The notes under the pieces were generated by a model. That model was given only the letters and a program-made list of their open reading frames with translations, made no database searches and was not told where the DNA came from. Both the position numbers and the translations under genes were made by a program. A stretch of DNA of 64,000 nt from Zygotorulaspora mrakii (taxonomy: Eukaryota; Ascomycota; Saccharomycetes; Saccharomycetales; Saccharomycetaceae), in assembly GCF_013402915.1 (NCBI RefSeq), contig NC_050723.1, positions 992,001 to 1,056,000 of the forward strand, written 5' to 3'. Below, piece by piece: positions 49,245 to 58,951 of this stretch. Numbering within the stretch: the stretch's first letter is position 1; every line of letters begins with the position of its first letter.

Positions 49245-49260
49245 CATCTCATCTCATCGA
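49245..49260 (-). promoter_or_regulatory. PAC-like repeats between RPC53 and SAS10
   Basis: On the minus strand the stretch reads as overlapping GATGAG cores (TCGATGAGATGAGATG), one base short of the full GCGATGAG. PAC is named from Pol A and C subunit genes, and one of the two genes here is a Pol III subunit, the other a ribosome-biogenesis factor. Confidence 0.6.
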
Positions 49261-49328
49261 TAGAACTATTCCTAGGTATAAGGAATAAAGCACAAGCTGG
49301 AACTCCTATCATTAATTGATATTTAAAA

Positions 49329-51233
49329 ATGGCCAGAAATAAGAATAGAATACAATCAAAAAAACATTCTGTTAACGAACAACCGGAACCGCCTTATGGA
49401 TTAAATGAGGTCGATGATTTTGCTTCAAAAAGAGAAAAACTTCTTCTGAGTGAGTCCACAATGAGAGATGCTGAGGAAGAGGAAGATATTCTGCCGGATG
49501 AGGAAGAGGAAGAGGTTCTTGCTATGAGTACTGATGAGTCCTCTGAAGAGGATGAAGATGGGGAAGAAGAGGATGAATATGAGGAAGAAGAAGAAAAGCT
49601 CGATGGGGAAAAGGCCTACAGAAAAGTATTCGGAAGAAAGCTCGATCTGAATAATACTACTGAGGCAGAAGGAGGAACAATGCTTGATAATGAAAATGCA
49701 TGGGGCTCAACGAAAGGAGAATACTACGGTGCTGATGATCTAGACGATGATGAAACTGCAAAAGACATAGAAGAGGAGGCTTTGCGTCAAAGAAAAAAAC
49801 ATTTGGAAGACATGAATATGAACGACTATCTCGATGATGAACTTGATGATGAATGGAGCAAAGATGCAAAAGCGTTCGATATTGGTGAATTCAAAGAAAC
49901 CACAAAGCAAAATGGCGATGCTCTTGACATTAAAAACTTCCACAGTATGGATCCAGAAGTAAAACAAGAATATTTAAATACATTTTTTCCTGAATTTTTA
50001 CCTTTATCCAAAGAGCTTACAAAATTATTACCTGTTCTTGAGAACCTTAAAAAAAAAGAAGAGTCGGAAATTACCTTGATAAAGAAAATTGCCCTTTCCA
50101 GTTATATCGGTGTGCTGTCCTCTTATTTTGGTGTTCTGCTCCATGAGTTCAAAAATAACGAGGAGTTCTCGACAATGAGGGATCACCCTGTTATGGAAAT
50201 GCTACTGACAGCCAAAGAAGTTTGGAGGCAAGCAAGCAGTTTGCCAGATGATATGAACTTAGATAACGGCAGTGAAACTGACGGAGAATTAGCGGAGGAA
50301 CATATTTCCGACAATAATGAAGATGAAAACCTCGATGAATCTGATGCCGCAAGACTAACGGTCCTGACATCGGAGGATACAAAGAGAGTTGATGATGATG
50401 AGGAGAATGAAGACAACGTATCAGCCTCTAGCAGCGCAAACAGTGATACAGAAGAAGGTGAAGAAGATGAAGAAGATGTTGATCTTGATGACTTTGAAGA
50501 GTACGTTGCATTATCTCGTGTTAACAGAAAGAAGAGCGGAAAAGAAGTGGAAGAACAGTCACAACATGATTCAGATCTTGATGACTACAATGAGGGTGAT
50601 ATGGCAGATGTTGATGCCCAGGAGAAAAAGGCACGCCGTAAGACACTACGTTTTTACACATCCAAGATTGATCAACAACAGAATAAGAAAATAGATCGAT
50701 TGAAGGGTGACGATGATATTCCATATAAAGAGCGTCTTTTCGAAAGGCAACAAAGACTGATAGAAGAAGCTCGTAAGCGTGGCCTACATAGCGGAAATGG
50801 AGAAGATCTGGATACAAAAGATTTCGGTTCCGATGACGAAGCCACATCAAAACTTATAAAAAGCGATGGAGAAAAAGATTACTTCAATTTAATTCAGGAG
50901 AGAAGAGAACACAAGAAAGACTCGCGCCGGGAAGCTCATAAAGCTGCGGTCAAAGCAGCTAAAGAAGGAAAATTGGCAGAACTGGCCGAAGGTCTTGGAG
51001 AGGATGGTAAACGTGCGATCAACTACCAAATTCTAAAGAATAAGGGTTTGACTCCAAAGAGAAAGAAGGACAACAGAAATTCACGTGTCAAGAAGAGAAA
51101 GAAGTTCGAAAAAGCTCAAAAGAAACTCAAGTCTGTTCGCGCAGTCTATTCTGGTGGTCAAGATGGTGCATACGAAGGTGAAAAGACGGGTATTAAGAAG
51201 AATTTGGTCAAGTCTGTCAAATTTAAAATGTGA
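49329..51233 (+). CDS. SAS10: Small-subunit processome protein Sas10/Utp3
   Basis: 634 residues; S. cerevisiae Sas10 is 610. It is a nucleolar U3 snoRNP-associated protein of the 90S pre-ribosome. The N-terminal part is strongly acidic (long Glu/Asp runs, about 45-95 and 320-385). The Sas10/Utp3/C1D helical domain is at about 205-300 (FFPEFLPLSKELTKLLPVLE). The C-terminal Sas10 domain is basic (about 540-634) with KRAINYQILKNKGLTPKRKK and NRNSRVKKRKKFEKA, ending LVKSVKFKM. The acidic runs create long but meaningless frames on the other strand. The gene is divergent from RPC53 and convergent, across a 1.5 kb spacer, with the cyclin gene. Confidence 0.96.
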   Translation: MARNKNRIQSKKHSVNEQPEPPYGLNEVDDFASKREKLLLSESTMRDAEEEEDILPDEEEEEVLAMSTDESSEEDEDGEEEDEYEEEEEKLDGEKAYRKVFGRKLDLNNTTEAEGGTMLDNENAWGSTKGEYYGADDLDDDETAKDIEEEALRQRKKHLEDMNMNDYLDDELDDEWSKDAKAFDIGEFKETTKQNGDALDIKNFHSMDPEVKQEYLNTFFPEFLPLSKELTKLLPVLENLKKKEESEITLIKKIALSSYIGVLSSYFGVLLHEFKNNEEFSTMRDHPVMEMLLTAKEVWRQASSLPDDMNLDNGSETDGELAEEHISDNNEDENLDESDAARLTVLTSEDTKRVDDDEENEDNVSASSSANSDTEEGEEDEEDVDLDDFEEYVALSRVNRKKSGKEVEEQSQHDSDLDDYNEGDMADVDAQEKKARRKTLRFYTSKIDQQQNKKIDRLKGDDDIPYKERLFERQQRLIEEARKRGLHSGNGEDLDTKDFGSDDEATSKLIKSDGEKDYFNLIQERREHKKDSRREAHKAAVKAAKEGKLAELAEGLGEDGKRAINYQILKNKGLTPKRKKDNRNSRVKKRKKFEKAQKKLKSVRAVYSGGQDGAYEGEKTGIKKNLVKSVKFKM

Positions 51234-52773
51234 ACAGCACAGCAAGCATGAGGGAATGCAATACTAATTCCTTCTTCGCAGTTAGGTTATTAGTTACCCA
51301 TTAAATAATTTTAATGTAAAGTAAAGAAAAGCAAAACATTGTTCCAAAGAAACTCAAAAGAATAATATATTTGATCTTTTGCTGACGGCTGTCGGGAAGG
51401 CCAATAGTTTTGAGAACGAAAAGGAGTAATGTATGGCTGATATTACGTATATGATGACCACCCCACCAATGGCATAACAACGGATGCGCATACTCGGAAT
51501 ATTCGATGCATTTGTTTTTCTGGAGGGAAAAACAGGAAACACACCGTAGCCCGCCCAAAGCAGCGAGCCTTTGTGCAGTCTCCATTGTACTTCTCACAAT
51601 GATTAAGAAAAACAGGGAATCTGGTTTGTTGATTGCATCGTTGTGGAGTAATGCAAATGAGAAGCTTTAGCCTTTTCAATTTTTATCATTGGTATGCAAT
51701 TAATTTTGTGGATTTCAGCTCGAGGGACAGCGTCATTCCCAAACTTCTTGAAAACTAACTCTTTCGGACACTGCGCCTCTCTAGAAGACTTCCGTTGCTA
51801 ATCCAATCGTTTTTATAATTACGAGAAAGGCCCTGCGATTTAATGTTCCTGGAGGCTCAGCACTGTTTCTACTTCATGTTCTTAGAAAATTATTTGTAGG
51901 GCCTGTTCCATTTGGATTGCGGGTTCGTTTCATGGTGACTCAGAATTCCGAAGTTCAACAATTCTCAACTTCCAATGAACTCTGATTTTTCTTGATACTC
52001 GAGGTTGTGTAACTCTGGTCTCCATCAGTGGAAAAAAATACTCATTCGACTGACTTTTGCGGTCACAAAGCATCCTGGGTCTCGAAAATGACCTTACAGT
52101 AAATCCCTCAACACACTGACCCCTTCAGATTTTGTATTATGGTTACTTTCGGTGCCGCCGATTTTGAACTATTTCAATTGTTGCAAGTGCTCCTAACGTC
52201 AAAATAGCGACTGTATTACAGCTTGAATGCAGGAGCATATGTATGGGAGGGCCCTACAACAGAGACATTCATAGACATACCAGCTGCAGCAGTATGGGTT
52301 GTGCAATTCGCTCCATATCCCTTGGAACTCAGCGGTGGTGAGGGCTCAGAATAGAGTCTGGGTTTGGTACGTGTAGCAGAAGACTTGCAACAGAAAAAAA
52401 CCGATACCCAATCTGTTTTTCAACATCAATACAAACAAGAACCGAAGCATTATTAGTACAGCTGAAGTATACGCTCGCAGGCAAATCGCATTTTTCAATG
52501 CTTTTTGAATAATCACGTTGAGAACTCGACGAAAGGTTTTCGAAGTTGAAAGTTAGGCATTGCTTTTTCGTATAAGCTATTCCTTTGATGCAACTCTCCC
52601 GTACTTGTCGAGGTAAAAGAGCACTTCTCAGAAGAGCCTTAGAAGATATATTAGTATAGAATCTTCTATAAAAATCTTGATTTATGAAAAGAGAAAGGGG
52701 ACGCGATTCAATTGATGATTGATGCAATATTTGATTTGTGACTACGGATAATGAATCATCTTTTGATACCGCC
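51234..52773. other. Unusually long gene-free spacer between convergent SAS10 and cyclin genes
   Basis: 1540 bases, much longer than other convergent spacers here (23-290 bases). S. cerevisiae has MSH5 in this place and on the strand that is minus here. I find no MutS ATPase motif. I checked for U1, U2, U6, SCR1 and box C/D snoRNA signatures: one TGATGA C-box-like sequence (51452-51457) has no D-box partner. Two small minus-strand frames are listed separately with low confidence. Confidence 0.6.
51301..51585 (-). CDS. Possible small membrane protein (unrecognised)
   Basis: 94 codons from the ATG at 51583-51585. I do not recognise it. The N-terminal third is METAQRLAALGGLRCVSCF, with a C-x-x-C pair and further cysteines, followed by two hydrophobic stretches (NISHTLLLFVLKTIG and KIKYIILLSFFGTMFCFSLL) that could span a membrane. 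It lies inside the 1.5 kb spacer downstream of SAS10 on the opposite strand. Overlapping frames in other phases of similar length weaken the case. Conservation in related species would decide. Confidence 0.2.
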   Translation of the reverse strand: METAQRLAALGGLRCVSCFSLQKNKCIEYSEYAHPLLCHWWGGHHIRNISHTLLLFVLKTIGLPDSRQQKIKYIILLSFFGTMFCFSLLYIKII

Positions 52774-52793
52774 TCATGCAGTGGTGTGGTCAA
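52329..52793 (-). CDS. Possible hypothetical protein overlapping the cyclin 3' end (unrecognised)
   Basis: 154 codons on the minus strand, starting inside the last codons of the cyclin gene in another phase (20-base overlap). The sequence is not strongly biased and contains CTNNASVLVCIDVEKQIGYR, a hydrophobic-beta-like stretch. I do not recognise a family. It occupies the position and strand where MSH5 would begin in the S. cerevisiae order, so a decayed MSH5 5' end is one thought, but I cannot show similarity. It may equally be chance. Confidence 0.18.
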   Translation of the reverse strand: MTTPLHEAVSKDDSLSVVTNQILHQSSIESRPLSLFINQDFYRRFYTNISSKALLRSALLPRQVRESCIKGIAYTKKQCLTFNFENLSSSSQRDYSKSIEKCDLPASVYFSCTNNASVLVCIDVEKQIGYRFFSVASLLLHVPNPDSILSPHHR

Positions 52794-54153
52794 CTTTTTT
52801 TTCGGCCAAAGCTATCCATTTGGCTACAACTTGCGCTGAGCGATGTTGACGGCGTTCAGAATACTTTTTCAATATAGCCTGGTGACGTCTTTCTGCATAT
52901 CTACAGTTTTCCAAAATTACAGTTGCCAGCGTAAAGATTTGTTCTTGTGTGTAGCCTGAATAGTAAACATGCTTGCTTGACCAATTATTGGAGCCCAAAA
53001 TAACTCTGCTTAAAAAATAAGCACCACTTGCCAACCAACTTGGAGGCGCTGCTGCCAGCTTGGGATCCATTATCGTTGTCTCCAGTAAATATTTGGCCAA
53101 AGTCCGGATATCATACTCATATTCGTCTGCTTTGCTTATTCTCCTTAGAAACGACATTGGACCTGGCCAACCTATTTCGAATTCTAGCGTATCTATCATA
53201 TATTTTTCTGCTTTAATGATATCCTCTCGTGTGTATGCATTATCTAGCATGTAGACAATATCTTTCAAAGTTGGACAGTTTATCTCTTCATATTTAGCAG
53301 CAATAAATAACGCAGACGCACCCACGAGCTGAAATCTATTCAGAGTTACAGTCTTCTTTGACAAAAACCTATCAATGATATTAATGGTCAGATAAAGAGT
53401 TTCAGGCAGAAGTTGGAACCGGGAATGTACCTGTACAATCCAATCGATTAACGTACTTCTATATGACCATTTCAATTCTGGTTGAGAAGTCATGTAATGA
53501 GGATTCGGCCTATATTTCATTTCTAACTCTTTCATGTATCCAAAAATGTCTTTACTTAGTTCTGCCACCATAACCACGTCATATGTATCATCATCCATTG
53601 GATCAGCAGTATCTCGGTGATATTTTTGATATGCTTCTTCTAGAATGGTTTGCGATCTGGTTGTCACTTCCGGAAACAGCGGCTCTTTCACTTCATCTTC
53701 GCTCTCTACTTCGTTATATTCGTCTTCATCTCCCTCATCAGCCTCCCCTACTGAAGAAACCTGCTCTCGCTGCAACTCGACCTGCATAGCACTATCGCTT
53801 TGAGATTCCCTGAGACTCCGCAGATCATTCTCTTCTTCATCGATTGTGACACCTTCGCCTTCGTCTTGCATAAAATAGTTTTCGTTTCTGACCATATTTC
53901 CCACTTTCTTAATACGGTCCAAAGAATCTTGTGAAATTGTACTGGAAGAGACAGGGAGGGGCCTATTTGAGATCTGTGAAGTAACATCACTCAAGGCAAC
54001 ACGATGATGTGGAACACTCTGTTGCCTGTTTGTTTTGGCATTATCCTTATAGTTGGCGATCGAAGATCCGTACTTTTTCAGGCTTGGATTCTCATTTTCA
54101 TTGGTTGATTCGAACCCAACGGCTGAGCTCATCGAATGAGACGTGTAATGCAT
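52774..54153 (-). CDS. CLB4: B-type mitotic cyclin (Clb3/Clb4 ancestor)
   Basis: 459 residues; S. cerevisiae Clb4 is 460 and Clb3 427. Activates Cdc28 in S phase and early mitosis for spindle assembly. A destruction box is at 51-59 (RVALSDVTS). The acidic region follows (about 100-155). The two cyclin folds occupy about 210-440, with YRSTLIDWIVQVHSRFQLLP, LYLTINIIDRFLSKKTVTLN, GASALFIAAKYEEINCPTLKD and ETTIMDPKLAAAPPSWLAS. The first ATG is used; Met8 is an alternative. It is a single gene standing for both CLB3 (YDL155W) and CLB4 (YLR210W), so the symbol is nominal. Confidence 0.95.
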   Translation of the reverse strand: MHYTSHSMSSAVGFESTNENENPSLKKYGSSIANYKDNAKTNRQQSVPHHRVALSDVTSQISNRPLPVSSSTISQDSLDRIKKVGNMVRNENYFMQDEGEGVTIDEEENDLRSLRESQSDSAMQVELQREQVSSVGEADEGDEDEYNEVESEDEVKEPLFPEVTTRSQTILEEAYQKYHRDTADPMDDDTYDVVMVAELSKDIFGYMKELEMKYRPNPHYMTSQPELKWSYRSTLIDWIVQVHSRFQLLPETLYLTINIIDRFLSKKTVTLNRFQLVGASALFIAAKYEEINCPTLKDIVYMLDNAYTREDIIKAEKYMIDTLEFEIGWPGPMSFLRRISKADEYEYDIRTLAKYLLETTIMDPKLAAAPPSWLASGAYFLSRVILGSNNWSSKHVYYSGYTQEQIFTLATVILENCRYAERRHQAILKKYSERRQHRSAQVVAKWIALAEKKVDHTTA

Positions 54154-54498
54154 CGTTACTGTAAAATGTTCCCTTCTGCACTTATTTTACTCCGAAACCT
54201 GGGAATCTGTTACTATCAGCAACTGAATCAATTTATTCAGAGACGAATTCAAAAGAGAGAGAAGAGTTCCACAATTTGTAGACACTGAAGATTTAAACCT
54301 TGACTTCCAGAAAAAATTCTATTGTATTTTGTTGTATTTGTTTTTACCATATTTTTAAACCTAAGTTACAAAAACGAAAATATATCAAAATGGCTAAAAC
54401 AAAACAAACATCAAAACATCATTGAATACGTAGGTGAAGAATGCAATTCATATAAAGAATATAAAGGATAAGGCCACCAAAGTCGATGAGCCACCAGT
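54154..54498. other. Intergenic: cyclin promoter and CMR1 3' flank
   Basis: 345 bases between two minus-strand genes, AT-rich near 54310-54410. Nothing specific was recognised. Confidence 0.5.
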
Positions 54499-56067
54499 TT
54501 AGCTATACTCCGTGCCTTTTTCGTCTGTAAACAGAAATACTTTACCACTAGAATTCCCACCAGCGATCCAGTTCTGTAATGGATGCCATGCTAGGACTGC
54601 AGGCACAGTTGCCGTTTGCATGTGTGCCAATTGTTCACCATCGCTATTATATATATCTATAGCCCTTTTCATGTTTGCGATGGCAAAAACGTTTTTATTG
54701 GGTTTGAAAATAGACTTCAAAATACTGGTCCATCGGCCACTTTGACAGTTGTGCTTCAAAGTTAGATTTGGTTCTAAAACCTCAGGCATGTGGTCGTTTT
54801 TGACATCAAATAGTCTTATTGTGTCATCGTATCCGTTACATACTAGGGTGTTGTCTGTAGGTGAGTAAGAAACTGCAGAAACACTTAGACGAGAGTCATA
54901 GGTAGAGACAAGTTTATAGCTGGGCAGGTCTGTGTATTGGGACCATTCTGGTTTCTCAACCAATTTTCTGACATCCCATAGTCTAAGGGTTCTATCCAGC
55001 GAGCCTGTTGCTATTTCAAAGGGCCTATTTGGATTGATGCAAAATGAACCGATTTTTTTATCAGACAATCTTCGTAAACTGCATCCTGGAGATTTTGCTC
55101 GAAGGTCTAGTGTAGAAAACTCGCCATCTAAGGTTGACAAAAACAAAACATTGGTGTCTTCATGGCTAAACTGACACTTACTTACCCCCAGTGATTCATC
55201 GTATTCATTTTTGAGTTGCAGTAGTTCTCTACTTTTCAGGTTATTAAGGTCAATTGATCTGACAAAGCCGTCGTATGAAGATGTTAAAATTTTAGAAGAA
55301 TCAGAAGGAAAACAATCAATAGTACTGACATTCTTGTTGAATAGCTGCACCCTGGTGATATCCGGTTCGACCAGATCATCAGCACCATTTTCGGCAAGAG
55401 GTTCGTCTCTCACATTCCAAAAACCTAAATTACCACCTGTGTCACCACCAATTATTAATTTTTTATCCACAATTGGATGTATATACATTGCACTAATTCT
55501 ATCTTTCGTGATTTTAATCTCATTTGGTTGAAAAACCTCATACATTTGTAGATCAAATTCCTTCTGTTGTTGTTCTAATTCAGGTTTTGCCTCACCTTTG
55601 TGCTTTCTAATCTCCTGAAAGAAATCCCCAGACGAGAATTTTTTATCCGCATAAAGCTTAAACTTGTTCAATAAGTCATCTTCATGTTCAGATTTTATCA
55701 AGTCGCTGAGTTTGACATCTCCAATTATTTTGGTTTCTTTAATGTCATCCAACAATTCATTGTCCGGCGAATATTGCTTCTTCATTAATTCGGTATCACT
55801 TAGGTTAGGAACACCATTTCCTTCAGCGGCTTCACCTCTCAGTCGACTTGAACGTCTGGTGGGAAGTCTTACTGGTTTTGAAGATGCTGTCCTCTTGTTA
55901 CTGCTTTTGCGAGGTGTTTTCTTTTTCCTAACTTTATCATCTTCGTTGACACCTGCTTCCCTTTTTATTTGTGTCGCCGCACCACTAAGGTTCAATTTCT
56001 TAAGAAGCTCATTATTCCTCTTGATATTCTCAAGCCTTCGCTTTTGAAATTCCGTGAGGTCACTCAT
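54499..56067 (-). CDS. CMR1: WD40 genome-maintenance protein Cmr1
   Basis: 522 residues; S. cerevisiae Cmr1 is also 522. It is a nuclear WD40 protein of the DDB2/WDR76 family that joins the intranuclear quality-control site upon replication stress. Family N-terminus is [19 protein letters not shown], then a basic stretch ([17 protein letters not shown] and [16 protein letters not shown], about 48-85). The WD40 propeller covers about 180-520, with [50 protein letters not shown] and the ending [19 protein letters not shown]. The gene follows the cyclin gene as YDL156W follows YDL155W. Confidence 0.96.
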   Translation of the reverse strand: MSDLTEFQKRRLENIKRNNELLKKLNLSGAATQIKREAGVNEDDKVRKKKTPRKSSNKRTASSKPVRLPTRRSSRLRGEAAEGNGVPNLSDTELMKKQYSPDNELLDDIKETKIIGDVKLSDLIKSEHEDDLLNKFKLYADKKFSSGDFFQEIRKHKGEAKPELEQQQKEFDLQMYEVFQPNEIKITKDRISAMYIHPIVDKKLIIGGDTGGNLGFWNVRDEPLAENGADDLVEPDITRVQLFNKNVSTIDCFPSDSSKILTSSYDGFVRSIDLNNLKSRELLQLKNEYDESLGVSKCQFSHEDTNVLFLSTLDGEFSTLDLRAKSPGCSLRRLSDKKIGSFCINPNRPFEIATGSLDRTLRLWDVRKLVEKPEWSQYTDLPSYKLVSTYDSRLSVSAVSYSPTDNTLVCNGYDDTIRLFDVKNDHMPEVLEPNLTLKHNCQSGRWTSILKSIFKPNKNVFAIANMKRAIDIYNSDGEQLAHMQTATVPAVLAWHPLQNWIAGGNSSGKVFLFTDEKGTEYS

Positions 56068-56253
56068 CTTCTAAGAGATCGGTACTCGTTTACTCTCTTC
56101 TTACTTCCATGTCATTTTATCGTGATTACATTTTCTTCACGGGCCTTACGTGTAACTGCATGAATGAAAATCGATTCTTTCCAGATAAATGGAACTTAGA
56201 GAGAGAGAGTTTACACCGAGCTATATCTCACATACCATATCACAGGAAAGATA

Positions 56254-56577
56254 ATGTCAAGCAATATTCTAGCTGTGTTCAATCCTCCACCTCAGCGCAC
56301 ATTAAACCATGAAGAAACTATGGACTGTGTGCCTTGTCAGGTAATGAGCACCATGTTCGCTGTTGGATTTGGTGGGTACCTCGCTGCTGGACAACCATTC
56401 AAATTTAGTGAGCGAGAGCGGTTAAAAGGTTTGACGTTGGAGGAATTTCAAAAACGCAATCCAAAATGGTGGGTAAATGGCTTGCGTGGTTTTGGCGGTG
56501 CACTTGTAATATTTGGGCTAGTGCGAGGTACGGAAGGCTGGCTCTGGAACCCAAGAAAGGAGTATAAAAAATTCTGA
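56254..56577 (+). CDS. DMO2: Small mitochondrial membrane protein of the Dmo2/DMAC1-like family
   Basis: 107 residues; S. cerevisiae YDL157C/Dmo2 is 118. It has a C-x-x-C motif in MDCVPCQVMSTMFAVGFGGY followed by a membrane segment (about 28-45), a charged loop (FKFSERERLKGLTLEEFQKR), the conserved NPKWWVNGLRG, and a second membrane segment (GALVIFGLVRG, about 84-97). It relates to the DUF4536/DMAC1-like proteins of the mitochondrial inner membrane. Its precise role is not known to me. The ATG at 56254 gives a protein of expected size. Synteny with YDL157C is exact. Confidence 0.85.
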   Translation: MSSNILAVFNPPPQRTLNHEETMDCVPCQVMSTMFAVGFGGYLAAGQPFKFSERERLKGLTLEEFQKRNPKWWVNGLRGFGGALVIFGLVRGTEGWLWNPRKEYKKF

Positions 56578-56698
56578 AGTTCAGACGAAGCCTACATTGT
56601 CTTACCTAAGAACATCTTTTTGTTATGTATTTATTTATGGGAACAGTTAATCTGTACATAGATATGCTTGAATTGCTTGAATGATTTGTTGTTACGTC

Positions 56699-58228
56699 CT
56701 AACATCTTCTTGCTGCAGCGGCATGAGCAGCCTTCTCCAGCTGAGTCTTTTCCAGTTTAGCACGCTCATTTTCTTCGCGTCTAATTTGCTTATCTTCCTT
56801 CAAATTTACTTTCACCTTTTTACACCAATGCCTGAATTCCTTGCCCTGCTTCTTATGTACCGAGATGAAGTCATGACAGAGCAATTCATTAATGGATGAC
56901 CTCTCTCTTTCATTTTTAACACAACATCTATTAACAAAGTCTATCATTTCGACAGAAAAACAATAATCACCACCAGTGGGGAGTGACGGCGAAGGTTCAT
57001 TCACAATTCTTTGCAACAGATCCAAGATACCATTCGGTGTATCATTGTGGCCCCCTAGAGGAAACTCTGCTGTCACCAGCTCTATGATCATTAGACCCAA
57101 GGACCATACATCACCCTTTGTAGAATACACATTTCCCTGGATACGTTCCGGTGACATGTAGGTAGATGTGCCTACAAAAGTATCAGCGATGGAATTTATT
57201 AGTTTTTTTGACACGCCAAAGTCACAAATCTTAACTTGACCTTTACTATTGATTAGTACGTTCGATGGTTTGATATCTCGATGTATAATTTTGTATTTTT
57301 CATATAAATAAGAAAGCCCGCTCAACACTGCAAAAGAGATTTTAGAAATAACCAATTCATTGAACCATATATCATCTGCTCGTATCATCCTGCGCTCGTA
57401 AAATCTCTTATAAACCGATAGAATTTTGTCCAAAGATCCGCAATTCATATATTCCATCAATATAATAATTTCGTTACCTGTTGACTGTGAATAGTACGCT
57501 CCGTAAAATGAAACGATATTCCCATGCGAATGGACACTTTTCATTATAGTCAATTCCCTAACTAATTGATTTACCACGAGGCTATTGTTATTTTCTACAG
57601 GAATTACCTTTTTCGCTATAATCTTAGACTCCGGTACGTACAGAGCTTTAATAACGGTACCCGAGTTACCGGAACCTATTTTCCCCAATTGAACGAGGTC
57701 TTCAAGCTTTATCGAATTTTCAATTGAATGAGTTTCGCCATTTTGAAAAAGTGAAGAATGGGTCAGTCCGTTATCACCATTGCCGCTATTCTTCGCGCTT
57801 TGTGAATACTTTAAATCATCGTCCATCGGTGTGAAAACGTGCGTCAAACTAGTAGAAGTTGAGGGTGAGGAGTTTGTCGGACTGCTCACGACGAATGTCT
57901 GCCGCTCCATTTCAATTCCAACATTGCTTCGAAGGCCAATTTCCTGATTCGCCTCGACAACAGCATTTTTCTCCAATTCCAATTTACCTTTAAACCCCCT
58001 TCGTATTTGTAAGTGACCACCATCGTTGCGCTGCACCGGAGTCAAATTGACCCTCAAATGTGGAAAGCCACTGCTACCGGGCTCATCAACTGTCACAGCA
58101 TTATTAATCTGGCCCTCGTCTGCGTACTGTCCAAGGGGCGAGCTTCCCGGTAGACTAAGCTGTTTGAAATTCCTTTTCTTCTGCAACGAGTTACCCTTGA
58201 ACAGACTAGGGGTCCCACCAAGATTCAT
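56699..58228 (-). CDS. STE7: MAP kinase kinase of the mating pathway, Ste7
   Basis: 509 residues; S. cerevisiae Ste7 is 515. It is phosphorylated by Ste11 and activates Fus3 and Kss1 on the Ste5 scaffold. The N-terminus keeps two MAPK docking motifs: QKKRNFKQLSL (17-27) and RRGFKGKLEL (76-85). The kinase domain is at about 178-465: G-loop LGKIGSGNSGTVIKAL (181-196), VAIK-type lysine in IIAKKVIPV, HRDIKPSNV, DFGVSKKL, and activation-loop Ser and Thr in SIADTFVGTSTYMSPER. The C-terminal tail is highly charged. The protein is closer to Ste7 than to Pbs2 or Mkk1, and its position beside DHH1 and YDL157C confirms it. Confidence 0.97.
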   Translation of the reverse strand: MNLGGTPSLFKGNSLQKKRNFKQLSLPGSSPLGQYADEGQINNAVTVDEPGSSGFPHLRVNLTPVQRNDGGHLQIRRGFKGKLELEKNAVVEANQEIGLRSNVGIEMERQTFVVSSPTNSSPSTSTSLTHVFTPMDDDLKYSQSAKNSGNGDNGLTHSSLFQNGETHSIENSIKLEDLVQLGKIGSGNSGTVIKALYVPESKIIAKKVIPVENNNSLVVNQLVRELTIMKSVHSHGNIVSFYGAYYSQSTGNEIIILMEYMNCGSLDKILSVYKRFYERRMIRADDIWFNELVISKISFAVLSGLSYLYEKYKIIHRDIKPSNVLINSKGQVKICDFGVSKKLINSIADTFVGTSTYMSPERIQGNVYSTKGDVWSLGLMIIELVTAEFPLGGHNDTPNGILDLLQRIVNEPSPSLPTGGDYCFSVEMIDFVNRCCVKNERERSSINELLCHDFISVHKKQGKEFRHWCKKVKVNLKEDKQIRREENERAKLEKTQLEKAAHAAAARRC

Positions 58229-58951
58229 GACAGCAGGATACTTATGTAGTTGAATTTCCTACCCAACTTATTAACATGTACCAAGTTTTCCGTCCGACAA
58301 ACAATTGAACTCACAAGCCTCTTTAATTTTCACTGATTTCTTATCTTTTGCTTCAGTATCAATGCAACCATGTATGATCTTGCCCAAAATTTCAATCTAC
58401 TTAGCCAATGGATCTCAAACGATTTCTCCTGTAGCTCTCTTCCCCATTGTTCTGTCTTAGTTATGGTCTTTATTACACAACAGGCTCAGGAGGCCACGCT
58501 GTCCGAGTGAGCACCGGACGTCCGGACACAAAATACGTATAGAGTTATAATGGTAAAATTTTTTGGCTTTCGGGAACAAAAAGGAGTGACATATATTGTT
58601 GATAACAGGTTCAGGTCTCGTATTAATGTAATTTAAGATCGAGAATACCATCATTTCAAGGAACCTTTCTTAATATACAGTAGTATATTTCAAATTGTAT
58701 TGTTAAACCGCATTTATTTTGCGCTTAATTATTTTTCTATCCTCTTTCCAGCACAGGTTTCGTGCTAAAATAGTCGAGACAAATAGAACAGAGCTCACTT
58801 AAAGACTCAATAAAGGAGTATCCAAAAATTTCTGACGATTGTTCAGTTAATCATAAAGGCATAGAGTAGGGCAATAATTTTGTTTCAAAAGTTTCAGTGT
58901 GCCCCCTAATCATAAACACTGTGAAATAATATACACAACATTTTACGAGCT
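58229..58951. other. Divergent intergenic region STE7/DHH1
   Basis: 723 bases. A pheromone-response-element-like TGTTTCA (58881-58887) lies on the DHH1 side, and an Ndt80-type GACACAAAA (58525-58533) near the middle. Neither is convincing. The S. cerevisiae small gene YDL159W-A has no visible match here. Confidence 0.5.

Noticed and set aside
51452..51457. Box C (TGATGA) suggesting a C/D snoRNA
   Set aside because: No D box (CTGA) at a suitable distance downstream and no terminal stem.
56109..56312. 67-codon frame overlapping the DMO2 start
   Set aside because: It starts next to the CMR1 start codon and most likely lies upstream of the DMO2 transcript; no family resemblance.
58525..58533. 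Second Ndt80-type site between STE7 and DHH1
   Set aside because: Neither neighbour is a middle-sporulation gene, which also shows that this 9-base consensus can occur by chance in the window.
58881..58887. Pheromone response element near DHH1
   Set aside because: A single TGTTTCA, about 650 bases from STE7 and next to DHH1, without a partner copy.
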